From NCBI RefSeq assembly GCF_025857195.1, contig NZ_CP109787.1, positions 1,491,501 through 1,555,500 of the forward strand: a DNA stretch of 64,000 nucleotides, written 5' to 3'. A program made the translations under genes and the position numbers. Positions 56,177 through 64,000 of this stretch are shown here, one piece after another (positions within the stretch are counted from its first letter, which is position 1; every line of letters starts with the position of its first letter). The stretch is from Leisingera thetidis (GTDB lineage: Bacteria; Pseudomonadota; Alphaproteobacteria; Rhodobacterales; Rhodobacteraceae). Below the pieces are notes generated by a model, which made no database searches, was not told where the DNA came from, and saw nothing but the letters and a program-made list of their open reading frames with translations.

Positions 56177-56495
56177 GATGCCCCTAGACCTGTTCCTGAC
56201 TTCCCGATCCCAGTCTACAGCCACAAGGGTTTCAAAACTGTCAACCGTAGATTGCGGTCTGGTCAGAGGAAGGGACATGGTCTGCAGCTCCTGTGAATTC
56301 GCCGGAATTCCGATGATTTTATGCGCGCCGGGCGGAGTCTGGTAAGCCTGCATTAGGGTGCTGATGATACTCTTTTGGTTGTGCGCCCTATACGGAAGGT
56401 CAGGAGCCTATCCGCTGGTGCCGGTTGCCGGGGCGCGCGGATATGGCATCCTGCGTCCGGGTGCCATGCAAATGCCTGAGGAAAGGAGAGCTGGA
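56177..56495. other. divergent intergenic region
   Basis: A 319-base space between the response regulator and the SUOX-fold gene. It includes a possible in-frame upstream start for the regulator (56278) and otherwise no gene. Promoters for both directions should lie here. Confidence 0.4.
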
Positions 56496-56993
56496 ATGAA
56501 CGGATTGATTTCGCGGGCCACGGCGCTGGGGGCTGCTGTCTGCACCCTCCTCGCCGCTGCGGTCATGGCTGGCGAGGAGCCGCCGGTGCTGCTGTCCGTG
56601 CGCATGGCGGACGGGACGGAACCTGCCGCGCACTACACAATCGAGGATCTGCGCGCCCTGGCGCCAGTCACCATCGAAACGGAGACCATCTGGACCACGG
56701 GACGCCAGCAGTTCACCGGCGTGCCGCTGGCGGTTCTGATGGCGCGGGCCGGCGTCAGCAGCGGCCAGCTGGTGGCACATGCGGTGAATGACTATTCGGT
56801 GGAGATTCCGGTTGCGGATGCAGTCGAAGGCGGGCCCATCGTTGCCTTTGAACGCAACGGCGCGGAAATGTCATTGCGCAACAAGGGACCGCTGTGGGTG
56901 GTCTACCCCTATGACAGCAATCCAGCCTATCAGACCGAGGAGGTATACTCGCGCAGCATCTGGCAGCTCGACCGGATCGTGATCCGGCAGTGA
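56496..56993 (+). CDS. secreted oxidoreductase molybdopterin-binding (SUOX-fold) domain protein, cysteine-free
   Basis: A 165-residue precursor with a signal peptide (ALGAAVCTLLAAAVMAGEE). The mature part fits a small sulfite-oxidase-type fold: YTIEDLRALAPVTIET, QQFTGVPLAVLMARAGV, VVYPYDSNPAYQTEEVYSRSIWQLDRIVI. The Cys that ligates the molybdenum cofactor in this family is missing; the only Cys is in the signal peptide. It is therefore unlikely to be an enzyme. The hybrid kinase gene follows by 25 bases. RBS AAAGGAGAG supports the ATG at 56496. Confidence 0.8.
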   Translation: MNGLISRATALGAAVCTLLAAAVMAGEEPPVLLSVRMADGTEPAAHYTIEDLRALAPVTIETETIWTTGRQQFTGVPLAVLMARAGVSSGQLVAHAVNDYSVEIPVADAVEGGPIVAFERNGAEMSLRNKGPLWVVYPYDSNPAYQTEEVYSRSIWQLDRIVIRQ

Positions 56994-57018
56994 CAGGCAG
57001 GCAGGGGGCAGGCAGCTG

Positions 57019-59502
57019 ATGCTTCGCGGGTTTCCCGCCGTGCCGCGCTGGGTTCTGGCGCTGGTGCTGGCGATTGCGGCCGCGCTGGCCGCGCAGTCGG
57101 TGCGTCTGGGCCACCAGGTGCTGCAGCATCTGGGCGGGCTGTCGACGGCGGCCACCGACAATATGCAGTGGAACCTGTCCCAGGCCGAGGTTGAGCATTT
57201 GAAACTGGAAACCGCCGTGCTCACGGCCCGGGTGCCCGGTGATCTGCGGCGGCTGCGGCGCCAGTTCGATATCTACTACAGCCGGGTTGCCACTTTCCGC
57301 GAAAGCCCGCTGTTTGCAGACCTGCGCCAGAGTGAGCCTGGCGCGAGACTGCTGCAGCAGATGCACGCCCGGCTGGACCGTATGGCGGCGGTTGCCGATA
57401 GCGGGGACCAGGCGCTGCTTGCCCGCCTGCCGGAGCTCGCCGGAGAACTGGAGCAAAACAGCGCTGATGTGCGCGACCTGGCCTTGTTCGGTGTTGTGCT
57501 GCAGGTCGAGGACACCATGGACAAGCGGTTGAAACTGTTCACGATCCTGACCCGCTTGGGCTGGGTGGTTCTGGCCCTGGTGCTGGCGCTGGCACTGGCG
57601 GCGCTGATGCTCGGGCGCCTCTACCGCAAGGGCCGCAGACTGGCGATGGAGCGCAGCCGGGCTGCGGCGCGGATGGAGGCGATGATCGCCTCTTCGCTGG
57701 ATGCGATCCTGGTGGTTGGCGCGGACGGCCGGATCCAGGCTTTCAACGGCGCGGCGGAATCGGTGTTCGGTTACAGCCGCAGCGAAGCTATGGGCCAGCA
57801 GATGGTCAACCTGATCGTGCCGGACCATCTGCAGGAGGCCCACAAGGCCGGGATGAAGCGGTTTCTGCAGACCGGCACGGCCCGCGTGGCCGGCAAGGGG
57901 CGGCTGCAGCTGGAGGCGCGGCGCAAGTCAGGCGAGCTGTTCCCGGTGGAGCTGTCGGTCTCTGTCAGCCAATCGGGAACCGATACGGTCTTTGTCGGCT
58001 TTCTGCGCGATATCTCCGAGCGGATCGCGGCGGAGGAGGAACTGCGCCGGGCCCGGGACGATGCCCTGGCGGGCGCGCGGGCCAAGCAGAACCTTCTCAC
58101 GGTGATGAGCCACGAGATGCGCACGCCGCTGACCGGGGTGCTGGGCGCCATCGACCTGATCGAAGGCACCGGCCCGACAGCGGAGCAGCGCCGCTACCTG
58201 CAGGCAATGCGGGTTTCAGGGGAGCTGCTGCTGCATCATGTGAACGATGTGCTGGAGCTGTCGCGGCTGGAGTCCGGCGCGGATTCGGAGAAACTGCGGA
58301 TCTTCGATCTGGAAGAGCTGGTCAGCGGACTGGTGGAAAGCCAGCAGCCCAGTGCCCGCGGCCGCGGAATTGATCTGTCGCTGCATTGCAGCCTGGGCGG
58401 CAAACCCGTGGTCGCCGGCCGGCCCCGTGCCGTGCAGCAGGTGCTGCTGAACCTGATTGGCAACGCGATAAAATTCACCAGCGAAGGCGCCGTGAATGTG
58501 GATGTCATGCGCCTGCCGGACGGCGAAACGGTGGAATTCAACGTGGCTGATACCGGCCAGGGCATCGCGCCCGGGGATATTGAGCGGATCTTCGAGGATT
58601 TCATCACCCTGGATGCCAGCTACGGCCGTGGCAGCGAGGGGACCGGACTGGGCCTTTCGATCACCAAGCGGCTGGTCCAGGCGATGGGCGGGACAGTCAC
58701 CTGCGAAAGCGAGCCGGGCGAGGGCAGCCTGTTCACAATATCCCTGGCGCTGCCCGCGGCGAAGGCACCGCCGTTGCGGGCCGAGCAGGACAAGCCCAGG
58801 CAGAACGGCGCCTGCCGGCTGCTGATTGCCGAAGATAACGACATCAACCGCGAGCTCCTGGCCACCATGCTGCGCCAGGAAGGGCACCACGTCACGGCCG
58901 TGCCCGGCGGCGCCGAGGCGGTCCAGGCGGCCGGTGAGGAGCGGTTCGATCTGATCCTGATGGATATCAGCATGCCGCAGGTGGACGGCATCGAAGCGCT
59001 GCGCCGGATCCGCGCCGGACAGCTGGCCGAGGGCACCGATATCGTGGCGCTGACCGCCCATGCCGCGGCAGAGGATCATGCCCGCATTCTGCAGGCCGGT
59101 TTTGCCGAAGTGCTGACCAAACCGGTCAACAAGGCAGAACTTGCCGATGTAATTGCCCGCCGGGCCGGCGGCGGCGTCAAGGTGCTGCCCAGCACCGAGT
59201 CGGACATCCACCAGTTCTTCGAGGCTTTGGGACAGGACCGGGCGCGTGGTTTCCTGATTGCCTTCTGCGACGAGGTGAATGAATTGCAGGACGGGTTGCA
59301 CGGCTGCGCGGTGCTGGAAGACGGCCAGCGCAAGGAGGCCCACCGTCTGGCAGGCTCGGCGGCTGTGCTGGGACTGTCAGATCTGCGGAAGGCGATGCTG
59401 GCGATCGAAACCGCGGAGGCGGGAGAGCCGCCGCCGGTAGTGCCGTTCCAGCAGGCCTGGTCCAGCGCTGCCATGGTTCTGGCACCGCATCTGCATTCCT
59501 GA
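57019..59502 (+). CDS. hybrid sensor histidine kinase with PAS, receiver and Hpt domains
   Basis: 827 residues. Two membrane segments (~res 11-28 and 179-200) enclose a ~150-residue periplasmic helical sensor. PAS covers ~221-335 (ASSLDAILVVGADGRIQAFN). The HisKA phospho-His is 365 in MSHEMRTPL. HATPase: NLIGNAIKF (~477), DTGQGIAPGD, GTGLGLSITKR. A receiver domain carries phospho-Asp 649 in LILMDISMPQ; a C-terminal Hpt carries His 775 in EAHRLAGSA. A phosphorelay to the divergent LuxR-type regulator is the simplest model. The Cys-less SUOX-fold protein upstream may be its periplasmic partner. Confidence 0.94.
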   Translation: MLRGFPAVPRWVLALVLAIAAALAAQSVRLGHQVLQHLGGLSTAATDNMQWNLSQAEVEHLKLETAVLTARVPGDLRRLRRQFDIYYSRVATFRESPLFADLRQSEPGARLLQQMHARLDRMAAVADSGDQALLARLPELAGELEQNSADVRDLALFGVVLQVEDTMDKRLKLFTILTRLGWVVLALVLALALAALMLGRLYRKGRRLAMERSRAAARMEAMIASSLDAILVVGADGRIQAFNGAAESVFGYSRSEAMGQQMVNLIVPDHLQEAHKAGMKRFLQTGTARVAGKGRLQLEARRKSGELFPVELSVSVSQSGTDTVFVGFLRDISERIAAEEELRRARDDALAGARAKQNLLTVMSHEMRTPLTGVLGAIDLIEGTGPTAEQRRYLQAMRVSGELLLHHVNDVLELSRLESGADSEKLRIFDLEELVSGLVESQQPSARGRGIDLSLHCSLGGKPVVAGRPRAVQQVLLNLIGNAIKFTSEGAVNVDVMRLPDGETVEFNVADTGQGIAPGDIERIFEDFITLDASYGRGSEGTGLGLSITKRLVQAMGGTVTCESEPGEGSLFTISLALPAAKAPPLRAEQDKPRQNGACRLLIAEDNDINRELLATMLRQEGHHVTAVPGGAEAVQAAGEERFDLILMDISMPQVDGIEALRRIRAGQLAEGTDIVALTAHAAAEDHARILQAGFAEVLTKPVNKAELADVIARRAGGGVKVLPSTESDIHQFFEALGQDRARGFLIAFCDEVNELQDGLHGCAVLEDGQRKEAHRLAGSAAVLGLSDLRKAMLAIETAEAGEPPPVVPFQQAWSSAAMVLAPHLHS

Positions 59503-60237
59503 CCGCCGTCAGGCGCGGGCGTGAAGGCCTGCTGAGACGTCGGAAATCAAAGGCGCCAACGCATCGCTGCAACGGCTTTTGGCGCCCTGGCCCCGGTCGG
59601 GCCGGGCGGCATTATTCATGCGGGCTGGCTAAAGCAATGAATTCAGTGCGGCGATTGTGCCGGGACCCGCATCAGCCCTCGGTATTATGCCGCGCGGGAC
59701 TGGCGGGGGCCATCGCGGGACGGGACACGTCATGTTTCCTCTTCGGTGATCACGCGGCGGCGTTCCTCCGGGGCCTATTTGCGGCTTTGCGCATGGCTGC
59801 CGGCTGGCCATCAGGGGCGCGATCCCGGATCTGTATGGTTCGGAGGGCGCAGCTGGGAGAGCATCCAGAAGTTGCGCAGATCAGCGTCACAGAATGAAGC
59901 CGCTAACTGGGGATTTCCGCGCTCTTTCAAGTAAGAAAGTGCTGTGTTTGGGGCTGGCCGCGCTCAATCCCTGTCCGGCCGCAGTCCGGCGGACAGTGCG
60001 CCCGGTGCAAAAAGTCCGCCGCGATGGCAAAGCGCTTGGGAAAGCTGGCGGGGCCAGGCCGCACAGACTGTTTCGGGTATTGCACCCGGTCCGGACTGCG
60101 CGCTGCTGGTCCAGCAGTGCGGCCGACTTCGCGGCCGTCATTTGAAGCCGGTTGCTCAGATTTGAGCATCGGGCAGCAAAACGGCGGTGCCAGTCGTCTG
60201 CGGACGCCGCGTCATGCACCGCAAACGTTCTGGACGT
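59503..60237. other. 735-base stretch without a recognisable gene
   Basis: Between the hybrid kinase stop and the GntR stop. It has a weak terminator-like repeat (59552-59586, arms GGCGCCAA/TTGGCGCC, 19-base loop). Short open frames occur on both strands (for example 59637-59897 plus and 59887-60219 minus), but none shows a family motif, a good RBS or coding character. It may be decayed sequence. Confidence 0.45.
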
Positions 60238-61005
60238 TCAGGTTTTGTCTGGCGATGGCATTTTGCGGTCCCGGACAATGGCATGGGCGGTGAATTCGGC
60301 CAGTTCGCCGCGCCAGATCTGGCGGCCAAAGCAGAACGGCTGTCCGTCTGCACTGTAGATCACCTGCTCCAGTTCGATCCCGGCATTGTAGGTGGGCAGG
60401 CCAAGCAAGCCGGCCTCTTCCTCGTTCAAGGCGCGCATGCGGATGGAGATGTCGCCGGAGTGCGGCGGCATGCCGTACTCCCGCTCCATGAGCAGGGTTG
60501 TCGATTGCTGCAGGTCATGACTGAAGAGATCCGGGAACAGATGCGCCACTGCAAACTCCTCTTCGATGAAGGCGGGATGCCCCTTGAGCAGAAACAGACG
60601 GGTGTATTTGTAGAGCGCTTCACCTTCGCCAACGGCCAGCCTGGCGGCCAGGGCAGCGTTGGCCTGCGTCATCTGTTTTGAGATCAACTTGATCTTCAGG
60701 CCAAGCTCGCCGCTCTCGGCATGTGCAAAAAAGCTGACCGTCTTGCTGATGTCGTACGTCAGCCGCCGCGGAGAGACGAATCGGCCCCGGCGCCCGGAAC
60801 TGTAGGCCAGACCTTCCATTTCAATTGCCAAAAGTGCGCGGCGGGCGGTCATTCTGCTGATGCCGAACTGCTCTCCGATGGCCCTTTCCGAGGGCAGAGC
60901 CGCATGTTCCGGCAGTTCCCCGCTGCGGATCTGATGACGCATATGGTCTATAACTTTTTGAAAAACAGGTATTTTTTTCTCTTCGCTCGAGTTGGCCGCG
61001 GTCAT
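60238..61005 (-). CDS. GntR family transcriptional regulator, HutC/UTRA type
   Basis: A 255-residue repressor. GntR winged helix at the N-terminus (IPVFQKVIDHMRHQIRSGELPEHAALPSERAIGEQFGISRMTARRAL), then a UTRA ligand-binding domain (FLLKGHPAFIEEEFA, GIELEQVIYSADGQPFCFG). HutC-type regulators answer to pathway metabolites. It is divergent from the Asp/Glu racemase-like gene, with two copies of a palindromic operator in the gap, so it most likely represses that operon and itself. ATG at 61005. Confidence 0.9.
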   Translation of the reverse strand: MTAANSSEEKKIPVFQKVIDHMRHQIRSGELPEHAALPSERAIGEQFGISRMTARRALLAIEMEGLAYSSGRRGRFVSPRRLTYDISKTVSFFAHAESGELGLKIKLISKQMTQANAALAARLAVGEGEALYKYTRLFLLKGHPAFIEEEFAVAHLFPDLFSHDLQQSTTLLMEREYGMPPHSGDISIRMRALNEEEAGLLGLPTYNAGIELEQVIYSADGQPFCFGRQIWRGELAEFTAHAIVRDRKMPSPDKT

Positions 61006-61030
61006 GTGCTTTGCTCCCACAGTTTTTATT

Positions 61031-61060
61031 TGGTATATACCAGATAATTGGTATATACCA
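61031..61060. promoter_or_regulatory. two tandem palindromic GntR operators
   Basis: TGGTATATACCA, a perfect 12-bp palindrome, occurs twice (61031-61042 and 61049-61060), centres 18 bases apart, in the divergent space between the GntR gene and the catabolic operon. This is the expected kind of site for the adjacent HutC-type repressor. Confidence 0.8.
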
Positions 61061-61165
61061 GCTATCGAGAGTTCCACTACCTGACTGCATGGGGCGCCCA
61101 TGAAATGCAAGGCGATGGAGCAGGGGGAGGAAGGGCATTGGCCCGCGAATTTCTGGAGACAGGAT

Positions 61166-61948
61166 ATGAACATGGTGCCGGACATTCAGGCTCTTGAGTT
61201 CACAGCTGACGGCGGGCTGGGCGAAACGGCCAGGATCGGGCTGATTGTGCTGCAGTCGGATCAGACCATCGAACATGAGCTTTCCATGCTGCTCCGCCGC
61301 AACGGGGTTGCGCTGTACCATGCCCGCATCCCGAACGAGATGGAGGTTTCCTGCGGCACGCTTCAGCAGATGGAGGCTGATCTTCCGGCCGCTGCCGCGC
61401 TGCTGCCTGCGGCCTTTGGGCTGGACGCGATTGGCTACTGCTGCACTTCCGGCGCCACACTGATTGGCGAGGCACGGGTAGATGAAATCCTTCGCAGGGC
61501 GCATCCCCAAGCAAAAACCACCAATCCGCTGACCGCCTGCAAAGCCGCTCTGAAGGCGCTGAAGCTCAGACGGGTCGCGCTCGTCACGCCTTATGCTGCT
61601 GAAGTGACGACTGAATTGCGGGACAATCTGGCTGAGGCCGGGTTTGAGGTGAATGCGATCGGCACCTTCAATCAATCGGACGACTTCAAGGTCGCCCGGA
61701 TTTCCTCGCAAAGCATTCTGGCCGCGGTCAAGGAAATCGGCCAGCGCGCTGACTGCGATGGCGTGTTTGTGTCCTGCACCAGCCTGCGCGCCATGCCCAT
61801 CATCGCCGAGGCAGAGGAAGCGCTGGGCAAGCCGGTTCTGTCCAGCAACCAGGTCACCGCCTGGCACTTGGCCCGGCTGGCAGGGCTTCGCGACAGCATC
61901 GCGGGGGCAGGCATGCTTTTTCACACTCAACTGAAGCCTCAGGATTAA
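61166..61948 (+). CDS. Asp/Glu racemase superfamily protein (maleate isomerase/EutA-like)
   Basis: About 260 residues, one domain pair of the Asp/Glu racemase superfamily. The two catalytic-type cysteines are in GYCCTSGATLIG and VFVSCTSLRAMP, as in maleate isomerases and related EutA-type proteins. Possible activities are cis-trans isomerisation, racemisation or decarboxylation of a dicarboxylic or hydantoin-type compound. I prefer the ATG at 61166 (GGAG upstream) over an in-frame ATG at 61100. It is first in the GntR-controlled operon; the M24 gene follows by one base. Confidence 0.82.
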   Translation: MNMVPDIQALEFTADGGLGETARIGLIVLQSDQTIEHELSMLLRRNGVALYHARIPNEMEVSCGTLQQMEADLPAAAALLPAAFGLDAIGYCCTSGATLIGEARVDEILRRAHPQAKTTNPLTACKAALKALKLRRVALVTPYAAEVTTELRDNLAEAGFEVNAIGTFNQSDDFKVARISSQSILAAVKEIGQRADCDGVFVSCTSLRAMPIIAEAEEALGKPVLSSNQVTAWHLARLAGLRDSIAGAGMLFHTQLKPQD

Positions 61949-61949
61949 G

Positions 61950-63131
61950 ATGATGACGGACTTGCACCCCGCCGCCGAACGCGGCTTCTCCACCAGCGAA
62001 TTCGAGCAGCGGACCGCGGCGGCGCAGAGGATCATGGCAAATCTCGGGCTGGACGCCCTGCTGCTGACCACGGAACCCGAAGTGCGCTATTTCACCGGGT
62101 TCGACACCATCTTCTGGCTCAGCCCGACGCGGCCCTGGTTTGTGGTAATCCCGGCCAGCGGCGCGCCGATTGCGGTTATTCCGGAAATCGGCGGTCCCAG
62201 CATGTCGCTGACCTGGATTTCCGATATCCGCACCTGGCTGGCGCCGCAGCCGGAAGATGACGGCATTTCCCTGCTGGCGGACACCCTGCGCGAGGTGCTG
62301 CCGGGTGGCGGCACTTTGGGCGTTCCGATGGGGCATGAAACCCATGTGCGGATGCCGGCGGCCGACTTTCAGACGCTGCGCGGCATGCTGGGCGGCATCA
62401 GTTTTTCCGATGGCACCGAAGTGGTGCGCCGGTTGCGGATGGTGAAATCACCTTCTGAAATTGCCAAGATCGCACGGATCTGCAGCATCGCCTCCGCCGC
62501 GTTCGAGGATCTGCCGAGCCATATCCGGGCAGGCGATACCGAGCGTCAGGCCTTTGCCAAGTTCAAGATCGACCTGCTGCAGAAGGGCGCCGATGACGTG
62601 CCGTATCTGGTGGGCAGTTCCGGTCCCGGCGGGGTTGCGGACGTGATCAACCGTCCCACGGACCGGGTGATTGCAGACGGCGACATGCTGCTGCTGGACA
62701 CCGGTTCACTGTGGGGCGGCTACAGCTGCGACTTCGACCGGAACTTTGCATTCGGCCATGCCTCGGACGAGGCCAAATCCGCCTATGACCTGGCCTGGCG
62801 GGCGACAGAAGCCGGCCTGCAGGCCGCACGGCCCGGCATCACCACCGCGGATCTGTGGGGCGCGATGGCCAAGGTGCTGGAGGAGGGCGGCTGCAGCGGC
62901 CATCAGATCGGCCGGATGGGTCACGGGCTGGGGATGCAGGTGACCGAATGGCCCTCGCTGATGCCCGGCGACAATACGGTGATCGAGGCCGGCATGGTGC
63001 TGACGCTTGAACCCGGTTTCGCCTTTGGCGGCAGCAAGATGATGCTGCACGAGGAAAATATCGTCATCCATGAGGATGGCGCCGAACTGCTGTCGCGCCG
63101 TGCTGCGCGCGAGCTTCCGATCATCACATAA
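61950..63131 (+). CDS. M24 family metallopeptidase (Xaa-Pro peptidase-like)
   Basis: A 393-residue creatinase/prolidase-fold hydrolase. The five metal ligands are visible: two Asp in LLLDTGSLWGGYSCDFDR, His in MGHGLGMQ, Glu in LTLEPGF and Glu in MLHEENIVI. The N-terminal creatinase-type domain covers ~res 15-165. With all ligands kept it should be active, unlike ectoine hydrolase-type members that lose them. It starts one base after the previous gene and 18 bases before the flavoprotein, so it belongs to the same operon. Substrate unknown. Confidence 0.88.
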   Translation: MMTDLHPAAERGFSTSEFEQRTAAAQRIMANLGLDALLLTTEPEVRYFTGFDTIFWLSPTRPWFVVIPASGAPIAVIPEIGGPSMSLTWISDIRTWLAPQPEDDGISLLADTLREVLPGGGTLGVPMGHETHVRMPAADFQTLRGMLGGISFSDGTEVVRRLRMVKSPSEIAKIARICSIASAAFEDLPSHIRAGDTERQAFAKFKIDLLQKGADDVPYLVGSSGPGGVADVINRPTDRVIADGDMLLLDTGSLWGGYSCDFDRNFAFGHASDEAKSAYDLAWRATEAGLQAARPGITTADLWGAMAKVLEEGGCSGHQIGRMGHGLGMQVTEWPSLMPGDNTVIEAGMVLTLEPGFAFGGSKMMLHEENIVIHEDGAELLSRRAARELPIIT

Positions 63132-63149
63132 GCCACGGGTTTCACCAGA

Positions 63150-64000
63150 ATGACCAAACAACTCCCGTCCCACGCACAGGTTGTCATCATCGGCGGCGGC
63201 ATCCACGGCTGCTCGGTGGCCTATCACCTGGCCAAACAGGGGCTGACCGATGTTGTGCTGCTGGAGCGCAAGCAGCTGACCAGCGGCACCACCTGGCACG
63301 CGGCCGGTCTTGTGGGGCAGCTGCAGGGCAGCCACGCCACCACCGCCTTTGCCAAATACGGCATTGAGCTGCTGCAGGAGATCGAGGCGGAGACCGGCCA
63401 GAACCCGGGCTACCGGCGGTCGGGGTCGATTTCCATCGCCGTCAACGATGAACGGATGGCAGAACTGAAGCGCAAGGCGGATTTTGCAGCGCTGTTCGGG
63501 GTGGAGGCGCACTACCTGGAAACTGCCGAGATCCAGGAGCGCTGGCCGCTGATGAACCCCGCGGGCGTGCTGGGCGGCATCTACATGCCCAGCGACGGCT
63601 CTGCCAACCCGGTGGATCTGACCACGGCGCTGGCCAAGGGCGCGCGGATGCGCGGCGCGAAGATCCTGGAGAACATCAAGGTCGAAGAGGTGCTGACCCG
63701 CGACGGCAAGGCGGTGGGCGTGCGCACCGGGCAGGAAACCATCAGTGCGGATTACGTGGTGAACTGCGGCGGCATGTGGGCGCGCGAGCTGGGCCGCCAG
63801 AACGGTGTCGGCGTGCCGCTGCATGCCTGCGAGCATTACTACCTGGTGACCGAGGCGATTAATAATCTGCCCAGCGACCTGCCGGTGCTGCGCTCCTATT
63901 GCGATGGCACCTACTGGAAGGAAGACGCCGGCAAGCTCTTGTTCGGCTTTGCTCATTTCCAGGCCAAACCCTGGGGCATGAGGGGGATTTCGGAGGACTT
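63150..64000 (+). CDS. FAD-dependent oxidoreductase, dimethylglycine/sarcosine dehydrogenase-like (partial, cut by window end)
   Basis: Open from the ATG at 63150 to the window end (283 codons read). The FAD-binding motif is VVIIGGGIHGCSVAYHL, and the family signature TSGTTWHAAGL carries the His that binds FAD covalently in dimethylglycine and sarcosine dehydrogenases. NPVDLTTALAKGARMRGAKI follows. The C-terminal folate/GcvT-like domain, if present, lies beyond the window. It is the third gene of the GntR-controlled operon. Confidence 0.88.
   Translation, partial: MTKQLPSHAQVVIIGGGIHGCSVAYHLAKQGLTDVVLLERKQLTSGTTWHAAGLVGQLQGSHATTAFAKYGIELLQEIEAETGQNPGYRRSGSISIAVNDERMAELKRKADFAALFGVEAHYLETAEIQERWPLMNPAGVLGGIYMPSDGSANPVDLTTALAKGARMRGAKILENIKVEEVLTRDGKAVGVRTGQETISADYVVNCGGMWARELGRQNGVGVPLHACEHYYLVTEAINNLPSDLPVLRSYCDGTYWKEDAGKLLFGFAHFQAKPWGMRGISED

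Noticed and set aside
59838..59880. A tRNA D-arm-like string (GGGCGCAGCTGGGAGAGCA)
   Set aside because: No anticodon stem-loop, T-arm or acceptor pairing could be found around it, so it is not a tRNA and not clearly a tRNA remnant.
61950..63131. Assignment of the M24 protein as ectoine hydrolase (DoeA/EutD)
   Set aside because: The racemase-like neighbour recalls EutA, but the M24 protein keeps all five metal ligands and the rest of the ectoine genes are not seen, so I kept a general M24 call.

Overview
This is a GC-rich chromosomal stretch of an alphaproteobacterium, almost certainly family Rhodobacteraceae, Roseobacter group (a Leisingera/Phaeobacter/Ruegeria-like organism). That placement is an inference from protein character and gene order: yceD-rpmF-plsX-fabH-ihfA-merR, lptF-lptG-lptD-surA-pdxA-rsmA, pepA-holC, divergent tyrS/anmK, and prfA-prmC-DUF4167. 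No rRNA, tRNA, CRISPR array, intact IS element or prophage was seen.

Region by region: 1-5.3 kb carries a minus-strand lipid and ribosome gene string ending in ihfA and a MerR regulator with a huge low-complexity tail. It is followed by plus-strand bamE, an OlsB-like acyltransferase and an ABC-F ATPase (5.4-8.6 kb). 8.7-13.1 kb is accessory: a sugar O-acetyltransferase, an SDR with its own palindromic operator, a FemAB-like acetyltransferase, and a lower-GC RibD-like reductase/TetR pair with its own operator. 13.2-25 kb is mostly core: tyrS, anmK, PhyH-like dioxygenase, fatty acid desaturase, cupin, selO, EEP hydrolase, DEAD helicase, Fur, EamA transporter and enolase. 25-34 kb mixes small lipoproteins, GNAT and nucleoside hydrolase, an unusual lysine-rich protein that resembles the eukaryotic RGS fold, mazG, and an M20 amidohydrolase with two tandem ureohydrolases.

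34-47.5 kb is core: release factor 1 and its methylase, pyridoxal-phosphate synthesis (pdxJ, pdxA), 16S rRNA dimethylase, outer-membrane and LPS assembly (surA, lptD, lptG, lptF), leucyl aminopeptidase and DNA polymerase III chi. 47.6-56.2 kb carries a CHAP-type lipoprotein, an RTX protein, a retropepsin-like protease, marC, a second ABC-F, ndk, a TfoX C-terminal domain protein, a lone cytochrome P450 and a LuxR-type response regulator. The last 8 kb holds a hybrid histidine kinase with a cysteine-free sulfite-oxidase-fold neighbour, a 735-base gene-poor stretch, and a GntR-controlled divergent catabolic operon (Asp/Glu racemase family protein, M24 peptidase, dimethylglycine dehydrogenase-like flavoprotein) cut by the window end.

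The most interesting signals are: the RGS-like protein (28.3 kb); the Cys-less SUOX-fold protein beside the hybrid kinase (56.5-59.5 kb); a dispersed intergenic repeat family with three clear copies and one partial copy (9.4, 11.6, 20.1 and 33.5 kb); strings of perfect hairpins in intergenic spaces; duplicated operators (GntR site at 61.0 kb, LacI-like sites before enolase); and the GntR-controlled operon at the end.
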